A DNA stretch of 64,000 bases from Micrasema longulum. Lineage: Eukaryota; Arthropoda; Insecta; Trichoptera; Brachycentridae. Under the pieces are notes generated by a model that had not been told where the DNA came from, did not search any database, and was given only the letters and a program-made list of their open reading frames with translations. The position numbers and the translations under genes are program-made. Below are positions 55,716-64,000 of this stretch, piece by piece. The stretch's first letter is position 1. Every line of letters starts with the position of its first letter. The DNA is taken from the NCBI GenBank assembly GCA_022494885.1, contig JAGVSM010000873.1, forward strand, positions 24,922-88,921, in the 5' to 3' direction.

Positions 55716-56218
55716 CGTTTTTTATTTTTTTTATTTTATCTTATTAACATAAACGGCAAATCTGCCTTTTACAAAAATTTATAATACTAACATATTTGGC
55801 TTAATATATATATTTTTTTTTTAAACTTCAACTTCCTTATACCCAATATTTATGAAAAAAATTGAAACTGAAAATAAAACAAGATTTATATTTAAAAAAA
55901 TAATCTAAAAAATTTACAGCATATTCAGTAGAAAGTTTAAATAATTCAAGAATAAATGTAAAAAACCAAATTAAATAATAAAACATTCTACAGTAATACA
56001 ACAAGAAAATCATAAGTACTGTTTCAAACAGCTGGGCAAAGTGAACAAAAAAACTGTATATATTATGAAACGCATAAATAAATAAATATAATTACCATTC
56101 ACCATCTTTGAAAAAGTTCAAAAGGTTTGTTCTTTAGGAACAATACTCTATATCAGATACGTGGGAATAAATATTGCCGAGTTCATGAAATCTGTTTAAT
56201 ACGGCATTACAAGTATAT
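55716..56218 (-). mobile_element. 5'-truncated LINE-D inserted in MITE-A
   Basis: On the minus strand the coding tail (AVLNRFHELGNIYS, then YRTNLLNFFKDGEW, 56210-56095) is followed by an AT-rich 3' UTR and ends at a poly(A)-rich tail (plus strand TTTTTTATTTTTTTTATTTT from 55717). It divides a MITE-A precisely, so the LINE is the younger insertion. Confidence 0.75.
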
Positions 56219-56325
56219 ATATTGTGTAACATTCACCATCCTGCCTATGTTTAAATATCCACATTTCCTCAGCTCTTCCATCTGTTTACTTTTGTAAAGT
56301 AAAAGAGCTGAAACCTTAATTGTGT
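56219..56325 (+). mobile_element. MITE-A copy 11, right half
   Basis: 'tgtgtaacattcaccatcct', 'tttcctcagctcttccatct', 'gtaaaagagctgaaacctt'. Continuation of 55605-55715. Confidence 0.7.
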
Positions 56326-57089
56326 ATTGGCTGAATGAGAAAGGGCTGTACATAAAATCTTAATGTAAAAAAGTACATTTTCAAAAATTTGCGATACAAC
56401 GCTCATATCTTCAATTATTGTGAAAATAATAATAATAATAATATATTTGTATTTACGCACAACTTTAATGGTCAAGTAAAACACAGCTGTAAAAGTGTAA
56501 TTGAATTCTCAAGGGTCTTAGAGTTACAAGAAACCTACCAGGCCTGCATACGCGAGTAGGAGATAGTACTGAATTTAATATTACAAAAGATAGAGAGCTC
56601 ATTAGTGCGGAGATGACTAATGGCCCATTTCGCGATGAATAAAATATTTAAGTGGTGGAAAACTGGCCATACATTACCAGGGCAGTATGTTGGGAGGGGG
56701 TATATATGATTAATGGAGTGCCGGTGATTCGTCCGGAAAAATAATAGGTTTTCACCGGCGGGGGAAGGAAATGAAAGAAGGAAAATCGACCCCGAAAGCA
56801 CTAGCCTACGTCGATAAGTAAAGGCATGTCGAACGTTTGACCGTTCATAATGAAACCGATAATATGCTAGGATTATTTATTGATTTCCCCGCTCCGTTAT
56901 GTGGCCCTGGTACATGAGTTATAGCAGAAGGGATGTTTTATACTCGTGTGCGGTAAAATACCCAATCAAGTTGATTTGTCTTGTAAATGATGTGTAAAAA
57001 TAATTTTAAATTAAAATAATAAAAATAATCATCGACACTAGTGTTAGCAAATTAAAAATAAAATTACCTTAAAGATATACAATTATTTC
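56326..57089. other. Low-repeat stretch
   Basis: 56530-56960 has mixed composition with no transposon sequence. Possibly single-copy non-coding DNA. Confidence 0.3.
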
Positions 57090-57320
57090 AGCCTCGAGAT
57101 CTAGTAGTTAACGCAATTCCTACCATTCATGATGTCGCTGGTTTGATTTCCTGTTAGGTTGACATGAAATATTTATATTTAAATGTATTATTGAAAATGT
57201 ACTCTTGACGTAAAACTGATAATTTTGCCTTCACGTATATAATAAATGACCCATAAACGCTGCGTTCGCAGCACAATTATTACCCTAAGTATCATTGGAG
57301 ATGGATAAAGAGATAATGAC
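57090..57320 (+). repeat. SINE-A copy, diverged
   Basis: Head 'gcctcgagatctagtagtta', B-box-like GGTTTGATTTCC, junction 'ttgacatgaaatattta' and a body to about 57320. No 5' module. Confidence 0.7.
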
Positions 57321-57830
57321 ATTTTAGGATGGAATTGGGAAAACATTTGTTTTACTTTTTTTTATTAAGATGTAATTATTTTAATATAAACATACATAAA
57401 TATTATAATAAAAGCTATATAATAAAACTAAAACAAAGCCAATATATTAAAATTAAATTCCCCAAACCTTTGTGGGATTTTTGTTTGCATTTGAGCGTAG
57501 TAAAAAAAATCTATAAAAGTTTACGTGTTAATTTGGGTAGGTTTCTTAGGAATAAATTATGCAAAAATCTACCTTTAAATGTCTCTAGAATACGAACCCG
57601 TTCTTAGTGAAATATGATGCATTTCATTTCGAAGTTAAGCTTTTCATTTCTCAACTATTTGCATATTAATTCATGAATATGCTAAGCATATTTAACCTCA
57701 ATTAATTTTAAGATGGTTTAAAAATGAGATAAGAGAATAAAAATGTTTTTTTATCATATATTATTCATATCTTTAGATAAGTAGGTAAACTACATTTAAC
57801 ACGATATTGATTTATAAAGGTCTTAAAAAC
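57321..57830. other. AT-rich, unassigned
   Basis: An open frame with no recognised motif at 57329-57607; likely fortuitous. Confidence 0.3.
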
Positions 57831-57960
57831 TTGGTGTAAAGTTACGCCCGGGCATAGTGAAAGAATAAGGACAGGAACATCATCCTTAATCTACAAGGAA
57901 GAATAAATATGGTATTCTTATCCTTATTTTACCACTATGTCTAGGTGTAACTTTATACCA
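57831..57960. mobile_element. Short palindromic MITE
   Basis: TTGGTGTAAAGTTACGCCCG and, from the right, TGGTATAAAGTTACACCTAG are inverted, continuing through CATAGTG / CACTATG and ATAAGGA / TCCTTAT. Arms of about 45 bp, 130 bp in total. Confidence 0.65.
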
Positions 57961-58914
57961 GGTTCATACGTAAGGCCCGGAGTTTTTGAGCCAAAAATCA
58001 CGCTTCGGAAATCTTAATAAATTTTAATCATTTTACAAATTTTCATTGCCACAAAAATCTTATAGATAGTTTTTTTTAAATAATGGTACAATAATTGTAA
58101 AAGTATCAACGAATTTATAAAAAGTGTATCGTACGTTCTTTGAAAAATTTATCGAATTATTATTTTTGTATTTTCCAAATAAAATCAAATATTTTATAGA
58201 ATTTGTAATTTGAACTCACATAAATGCTGTGTGTATTATAATTTATAATACAGTTAGACTTTCGAATTGAACAGTTCAAACGTGCACATCATCGTTCTAG
58301 TAATAATTGTATGAAACACATCACAAGACACAATTTTTAATTTATTGGTTAAATTTATCCATTTATCCGTCATTATGGGTAACCCATTTGTTAATTTGTA
58401 GGACTTTCTCGAAGTTACTCTCTTTTAAAGTTTACCGTAACTTTTTTTCTTTTAGATGCTAGACAATTACCTTTATGCCTTGTCAGGTGTCCTTAGCAAG
58501 AATATTTGTATTGGTATATTGAATTTACGAAACTTGTTCGGGAGGATGGAAGAAGCAAGGTATCGGTAATTAAACACGTAGTCGAAGGTGTAGAAAGTGG
58601 AAACTAGTTGTACCTACTTAGAAAATTAAGGAAACTTATGTGGAACGTGAGGACTAGACGGTAGAAGGTAGAATTCCAATCGGTAAAACTATTTACAACT
58701 AACTACAAAACTTCTCCAATATACTAAACTTAGAAATTACACTCTTCCTTTATAATTTGCCGAATTAAAAAGTTTTTGAGATATTAAACAGCTTAGAGAG
58801 CCAAATAATATAAAAACGTATATTTTATTCTAATATGTCACTCACGCCATTTTCTATGGTATAATGTTATATGATGTAATATAACTATAATATGTCATAA
58901 TAAGACATATATGA
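57961..58914. other. AT-rich, unassigned
   Basis: Nothing recognised. Confidence 0.3.
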
Positions 58915-59665
58915 TACTACTATTTCAAGTTTCGGTTTCAGTTTCAGCCAACAAAACGAGTTTTGGCCGCAGTTTCGGTTTCAGCAAAAAAATTGGACAA
59001 AACTTCGACTCAGCCGAAACCTGCGGTCGGGATTACGTTCGGCTGTACTCGAGTGGAAAATTAGTTAGAGATACTGGATCGTTGTCCATTTAAATAATTA
59101 AACCGGGTTGTGATCCCATGGTAGTATTGTGGACTTACGAGCCAAAGGTCCGAGGTTCAAATCCCACTCCACCACAACTCGATTTCCATTTTTCCAGCAC
59201 AAGTTATTTCCGACTTTGAAGAAATGGTCTGAAAATGAAATATTTGAGTAAACAATAAGAACTTTTCTCTTTGTTCTTATTGTCCAACATAAAATATTAA
59301 AACTAGACTGATTTTGTGGTTTGTTGTAGTATTTTTGTAATTCCTTTATTGTTAATAAGTTAAAATTCCCATAGTGTACATTGAAGAACTTTTACTTTTA
59401 AGTTACACATACGAGTTTACCATAACGACGGACCAAAAAGCAATAACAATAAACAAATTTACTTATTTAATTTATCCCTTGTATTTTATTGTATATTTTA
59501 TAAAACACTTGTTTTAATTAACTCATAAGGTGTAACAATAAAAACTCTTCATTTCGGGAGTTTTGAAGTGACTTTTAACTTATTTAAACAAGTTTGGGTT
59601 TCGGTTTTGGCCAAAACTAGAACAGAAACTGAAATTCGGTTTCGGTAGAAAATTTAATTTCGGCC
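58915..59665. repeat. TTTCGG-rich repeat with inverted halves, split by SINE-C
   Basis: 58920-59040 is rich in TTTCGGTTTCAGTTTCAGCC-type sequence and its complement (GCCGAAAC); 59580-59665 carries 'tttcggttttggccaaaac' and GAAACTGAAATTCGGTTTCG. Probably the two ends of one degraded repeat, with SINE-C inside. Confidence 0.45.
59100..59268 (+). repeat. SINE-C copy 3, best preserved
   Basis: TGGTAGTATTGTGGACTTAC then B box GAGGTTCAAATCCCA, body 'ctcgatttccatttttccag', tail 'gtaaacaataagaac'. Confidence 0.8.
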
Positions 59666-59772
59666 GGTCATTAATGCTAAGTAGGTATGCTCTACAAATA
59701 TGTTGGTTTGTAAAAATAAAATATTCCCTGAGTACGCTGATAATTTCCAAGTTAATTTTATTAGTGCCACGT

Positions 59773-60008
59773 TCGGCCTCATGGTGTAATGTTCAGCGCA
59801 CATGCCTACCACGCAAGAGATCTCGGATTCAATTCTTGACATGGTTGATTTGAAATATTTATTTAAAAAACTGTTTTCACACCAGAATATATTCATATTT
59901 CCTGGACTGGTGAATGTCCAAAAATGATCAAGATAAATTGCGATTGGTATACCAATGCGGTTCCCTATGCACCATTAGGTTCAGAAAGGAAATAATATTG
60001 ATGATTTT
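59773..60008 (+). repeat. SINE-A copy
   Basis: Head 'cggcctcatggtgtaatgtt', B-box-like GGATTCAATTC, junction 'gaaatatttatttaaaa', body and a short TTGATGAT tail. No 5' module. Confidence 0.8.
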
Positions 60009-60384
60009 ATTAGTACAAATTTAATAGTATTATTAGAAAATTGCAAAAATAGTGAATGGATACAAAAAATAAAATTGTCCGATTTCGAAAAAAATAAATA
60101 AATAAACGAAATACATGCGAACTACAGGGTTCTATATTTAATTTTCGCAGTTTTCTACCCAAGCATGTTTGCAAATAACTCAATTGATAACCTCAAATAA
60201 GTGTTAAGTCAGGACTCTTCTATATATAAATCAAAAATATTTATTAAAATATTAAAACAATTTACAAAATAATAATAGAAAACATATAAATAATAAAAAA
60301 ATATACATGTCGAAAAATGGAATGCAGAAAAGTCATATAATAATACATGGCAATATGTTTTTAATAATTTATAATTTATGCTAA
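60009..60384. other. AT-rich, unassigned
   Basis: May include the unresolved left end of the following element. Confidence 0.3.
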
Positions 60385-60816
60385 ATGTTCATACAAAAAA
60401 AAAATATCCTTGCTAGGCGAAGAATGCATATCCGCTAATTCAGCAACGCGTCTATACAGATACCTTATACAAGAGAGAGCACGAATAAGTCATAACAAGG
60501 AAGACAGAGACGCTGCTCTGCGACGGGTGTTGTCTAAAACAGATTTAGTCTTCAGTCGGTTGATGATAGTGATGGGGGACGCACGCGTGTAACATGAGCG
60601 GCGTATTTGTGATTTTTAATTTATTTTGTTATAAAAAGGCTAAATTATATGTTTATTCGCATAAATTATGGAAAAAGAATTATTAAACAGTATATCTTCA
60701 TGTTTTTATTTTTATTTTCAGATGTATGAACTTTAGAATATTCCATATTTCACTAGTGGTAACACGATGTTACATCACCGAGTGCAAAGAGATTATTTAC
60801 CACAATCTTTTAAGAG
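60385..60816 (-). mobile_element. TTAA element, second copy (one end resolved)
   Basis: Inverse of 47096-47587: shares 'gcgaagaatgcat' / 'attcttcgcatgg', 'gtctctgtcttccttgttat', 'atactgtttaataattc' and the CGGTGATGTAACATCGTGTT block. The end ...AAAGATTGTGG...CTCTTAAAAG abuts TTAA at 60817-60820. The other end was not located. Confidence 0.65.
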
Positions 60817-60820
60817 TTAA

Positions 60821-61135
60821 TAACTATTTGGACATAGGCAGCTTAAGCTGTTTTATTTTCCTGTTTGAGCAACCAGCCTGCCAATGGTAATAGTAGTAGG
60901 AATAGCAATGTCTTAAATCAACCGTATCTATTCGGATATCGAGGATAGCTTCATTTTACTCTAATTACTAGTATTGGTACTGTTGTAAAGTATAAATGCA
61001 TTAATAATGTTTGTAAAAGTTTATTGCGCTGTTGTTGAAAAACGAATTATTATTGTTACAACTAATACTGACATTGTAATTTTGCTATGTAATTGTTGAG
61101 AGCTGTTATTCTAATTTTATTTGTTTATGTTCTAG
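60821..61135. other. Unassigned sequence
   Basis: AT-rich; ends with a pyrimidine-rich stretch and TTCTAG that may be a splice acceptor for the following candidate exon. Confidence 0.25.
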
Positions 61136-61203
61136 GTGTAGGTATCTGCTTGAAAAGAGTGTTCTTAATTTCGATCCAGCACCTCAGAGACGCGGGAAAC
61201 GAG
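61136..61203 (+). CDS. Candidate internal coding exon of an unidentified host gene
   Basis: A pyrimidine-rich tract and TTCTAG (AG at 61134-61135) precede it, and GAG|GTAAGT (61204-61209), a near-consensus donor, follows. The only frame open across it gives CRYLLEKSVLNFDPAPQRRG then KR, basic at its end. If the donor is ignored the same frame stays open to a TAA at 61392-61394, 85 codons in a GC-richer stretch. I do not recognise the protein. Splice-like strings occur by chance and the region is GC-rich, which lengthens random frames, so confidence is low. It is still the only place in the window where acceptor, open frame and strong donor coincide outside a transposon. Confidence 0.3.
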
Positions 61204-61209
61204 GTAAGT

Positions 61210-62019
61210 CTCGCGGCGGGAGAGCCATCTGTCAGATGGATCGGAAATTAGATTGGGCCGCCATGTTGGAAACGGACGTAGGTCGTGTACTAATTTGTCA
61301 TCACCGAGGGCGGCCTGGCGGGAATTCTACTCTCGCGCTGATAAACTCCGATCCGCACAAAAACAAAAATCAATCAAGTAACATCCCACTGTAAAAATAC
61401 TCAACACTCCTCGTCAGACTTGCGCCGCATGGAAGAAATTCTTCGCCACTTTTGAGTATGTTCCACAAAGTTCTATGCCATTTTCTTTGCCGCCAGGTTG
61501 CTTCGGGTTGAGGGGCGCTATCAAAGTTGCATCGCAATTCCGAATTCAAAATTTAATCACAGTGTGTTTTCTTTATTCTTTTTGTTACATTTATGGTTGC
61601 AAATTGAGATATTTAAATGACCTGCGTCATTTGTGGAATTTCGAGTTTCTTAGTAGGAGATAACAGGTATAAACACTATCATTTAATTATATCAAAATTT
61701 GCTTGTGCCGACACTTATAATTAAGTAGGTAAATTACGTATTTATATTTTCTTTGCACATATATTTCTTGAATTCGTTCTGAATTTAGTTCTGTATTTTA
61801 TGAAATATAAACAAAATCCAAGTCCCAGATTAGAATGGAAAGTAAACAGAGGTACCCTTTATTTTCTATAAAATAAAAATTATGCTTTTAAAAGAAAATG
61901 TGTTTATTTAAAAAAAAAAATGTTTATCTTCGTCGGTAACATGTTAGTGAACATGTTGTAAAAAAAAAAATTACATTTTCGTACAGAAAACTCGGTTTTA
62001 CTTTTAAGATATCTGAAGA
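61210..62019. other. GC-richer stretch then AT-rich, unassigned
   Basis: 61210-61640 is markedly less AT-rich than its surroundings with no repeat signature, compatible with an intron start or regulatory DNA. Confidence 0.3.
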
Positions 62020-62345
62020 TAATCTTGTTTAAGTATTTTCAACTCGATTGCTACTAGTAAGTTAAATCCAGGAAAAGTAAGTCGAGTGGAGATAGCCTTG
62101 GTGTACTGGTTGGCGAGTTTACTTACCTGCCCCACGTGCTGGGTTCGATCGGCAAAGTCAACATGTAATATTAATTTAAAGGGTGTTTTTCACTGTTATA
62201 TTTCGTGGTCCCGAACTGAATTGAAAGCGTAAAACTAATCATTATGCTTTCAAGTAATAATTGATCGAGATACGCTGTATTCCGTATATCAATGCCAAAC
62301 TTTATGTGTCATTAGATACAGATAATAATGATGATGATGATTTTT
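62020..62345 (+). repeat. Composite SINE-A with 5' module and ATG tail
   Basis: Module end 'aactcgattgctac...aagtcgagtggagat' (62040-62095), tRNA-like head with B-box GGGTTCGATCGG at about 62140, body, and a GATGATGATGAT tail at 62325-62343. Confidence 0.75.
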
Positions 62346-62349
62346 TTTG

Positions 62350-62717
62350 TTACAAGACCACGTAGATGTTGATAATATAATATTTTAATGTATGTTTTTT
62401 TAATGAATTTGATGTTTAACTGTTGTTTAAATTGACGTAATTGTCTTTTAAATTCGAACCTTATTAGTGTAAAACGTATGTATGTAGGTATGTATGTCTG
62501 CCATAAAGATTTCACTGTATGTAAGATGCAATGTCAAATGAAAATATGAGGTTAGCAAGTGGGTATAAAAAATGAATTTATCTTGAAGGAATTTGTATTC
62601 CAAGTGTGTAAATTGGCAAAATATGGAGATAAATGGTGTTGGTGATAATTAAGCTTTCGTTACAAGACCACAAACGTTCTGATAACTAAATAAAATTATT
62701 TTTAACCACTGAAATAG
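62350..62717. repeat. Tandem duplication, unit 1 and start of unit 2
   Basis: Unit 1 (62350-62640) starts 'gttacaagaccacgtagatg' and includes 'tttcactgtatgtaagatgc' and 'gaatttgtattccaagtgtg'. Unit 2 starts 'gttacaagaccacaaacgtt' at 62661 and is interrupted by a LINE; its remainder is 63446-63640. Confidence 0.65.
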
Positions 62718-63445
62718 ATTTTTTTTTTTTTATGAAAACCTTTATTAGCATAAATAAACAATACATTTAGTAAAAAAATGGAACACTTAAGGTTGAACTT
62801 GCCAAAAAAGAGTCTGGCTCTGGTGTTTGGCAAGTTTACAAAATAGAATAAAAAAGAAATAAAAAATGCAAAACAAAATAATAAAATTTAAAAAAAATTA
62901 AACAATTTTAAAAGTTCAGAAAATATAAAACAAAAAAATGTTAAATAAAAACACAAAATTTATAAATTTATAAACACAGGCACATATTAAACATACATCT
63001 CTATTTTTAAAATACAGTTAATGTTAATTATGTCAAGAAGCTTTTCTTTAATTTATCCCTAAATTTTCCGTAATTTATTTCTTGACGTAGATTTTGTGGT
63101 AAATTATTGAAAAGCTTCCGCCCTATGTAAGTATAATGATGTTTGGCTGTGGTAGTTTTAATTTTCTGTAGAGCGAGGCATCCTGTTCTTAACTTTCCCG
63201 TAAAACGTTCCGATGGGAGGCTCTCCTTATGCACCTGGAGAATACAACACTTTCCGTAGATATCCTCCACTCTAAAAACATTAAATTTTTTAAACAGTTC
63301 GGTAGTTGAGAACAAGGATGGTTTATAAAGTATTGTTTCAATTATTTTTTTATGTAGAACTTTTAAGGATCTAAGATGAGCGTTATAAGCTCCTCCCCAT
63401 CCAACTATTGCATATCTTCGACCATAGTTTAAATTGATAAAATTA
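62718..63445 (-). mobile_element. 5'-truncated LINE inserted in tandem repeat unit 2
   Basis: A poly(A)-type tail (plus strand T-run at 62719-62732) and a 3' UTR to about 63027. The coding part on the minus strand: YAIVGWGGAYNAHLRSLKVL, then the open frame 63028-63315 with FKKFNVFRVEDIYGKCCIL, TTTAKHHYTYIGRKLFNNLP and KFRDKLKKSFL. The 'GWGgAY..hL' box and 'G.k.fN.LP' box are those of CR1/Jockey-type ORF2. The coding part has no stops from about 63440 to the terminator, so the copy is relatively young. Confidence 0.8.
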
Positions 63446-63640
63446 TCTTTCAGATTATAATTTGATCAGTTTAAAATGCATGTAAATAAGTACCTGAATG
63501 TATGTCTGTCATAGGTATTTCACTGTATTTGGGACGCAATGACAAATGACAATGTGAGGTTAGCAGGTAGATATGGAAGTAAATATTAATTTATCCAGAA
63601 TGAATTTGTATTTCATGCGCGTAGATTGGTAAAAATGATT
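63446..63640. repeat. Tandem duplication, remainder of unit 2
   Basis: 'tttcactgtatttgggacgc', 'atgtgaggttagcaggtag', 'gaatttgtatttcatgcgcg' align with 62500-62640. Confidence 0.65.
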
Positions 63641-64000
63641 GCAGCAATTACCTAAGTTTATACATACACTATTTAAATATTATTGTAATTAAAATGTTCA
63701 AGGTTGAGCAAGGAGAGTGGAACACTTAACTTCGGATATAATATGAGGAGGATCTATAAAACTGAGTCGTGCTTATGAATATTAAACTGATATAAAGAGG
63801 CGTCTGTTTTATTTCGCTGACGCTATTTTCCTTTCAGATAGCTCCATTTTATGCTCCATATATACGGTATCGTATACTGTATACCACCCAACCAATTCTA
63901 CTCATGGGTTCGGGAGATGGCCCTATAAATGTGTTTAAGTTGGAAAAGCGTGATACCGCTAAACGACATACTGTTTAAACGTTATTATTTGTAGCGAACA
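63641..64000. other. Unassigned sequence
   Basis: Nothing recognised. Confidence 0.3.

Noticed and set aside
24690..56325. CRISPR-like array suggested by many similar blocks
   Set aside because: The repeats are irregularly spaced, occur in both orientations and have terminal inverted repeats; they are transposon copies in a eukaryotic genome.
58911..59093. Ser/Phe-rich open frame
   Set aside because: Produced by TTTCGG/TTTCAG simple-repeat-like sequence.
60410..60592. 60-codon open frame rich in Arg and Asp
   Set aside because: It lies within the TTAA-bounded non-autonomous element and is not open in the homologous copy at 47 kb.

Overview
The window looks like gene-poor, AT-rich nuclear DNA from an arthropod, most likely an insect. 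The evidence is spliceosomal-type sequence, tRNA-derived SINEs, 3' fragments of insect-type LINEs (Jockey/CR1-like, RTE-like, R1/I-like with RNase H), a mariner transposase remnant, MITEs and a solo LTR. There are no bacterial-style operons, no CRISPR array, no intact rRNA or tRNA genes and no convincing complete host gene. I cannot fix the order or species. Family labels here (SINE-A to D, MITE-A, the GACGTC repeat, LINE-D and so on) are mine.

Layout. 0-10 kb: LINE 3' ends, several SINE-A copies (one internally inverted), a solo LTR with a 4-bp duplication (1980-2458) and an 838-bp non-autonomous DNA transposon bounded by TA (8495-9332). 10-17 kb: microsatellites, then two clear nests: an R1/I-like LINE inside an RTE-like LINE with a 13-bp target duplication, and a Jockey-like LINE inside another LINE. 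17-24 kb: a foldback element with hammerhead-like motifs, a row of truncated LINEs, an array of a 28-bp motif, and a second TA-bounded element (23515-23981). 24-38 kb: dominated by MITE-A, plus an inverted second copy of the 28-bp motif element (split by a palindromic TA MITE), a mariner relic, Jockey and R1/I relics. 38-49 kb: a pogo-like MITE nested in the GACGTC repeat, a cluster of hammerhead-like sequences (40.1-43.0 kb), foldback MITEs, a TTAA-bounded element and an RTE LINE. 49-64 kb: low-repeat islands, a Jockey LINE carrying a SINE-B insertion with extra 5' sequence, more MITE-A, a tRNA-like SINE with a perfect 3' hairpin, one weak candidate host exon (61136-61203) and a LINE that splits a tandem duplication.

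How the parts relate. The coding fragments are mostly broken 3' ends of retrotransposons and none is intact. RTE-type LINE and SINE-A both end in short ATG/TGA repeats, so they may share machinery. At least nine nested insertions give a relative insertion order. The most interesting signals are a well-formed hammerhead-ribozyme-like motif at 40128-40172 (minus strand) together with a related copy whose 5' end falls at the predicted self-cleavage site; a SINE-B insertion that appears to carry 22 nt of 5' flanking MITE sequence; a composite SINE-A with an extra 5' module; and the 28-bp motif element.

All calls were made by reading; no database search or alignment program was run. Boundaries of degenerate repeats are approximate, usually within 10-30 bases.
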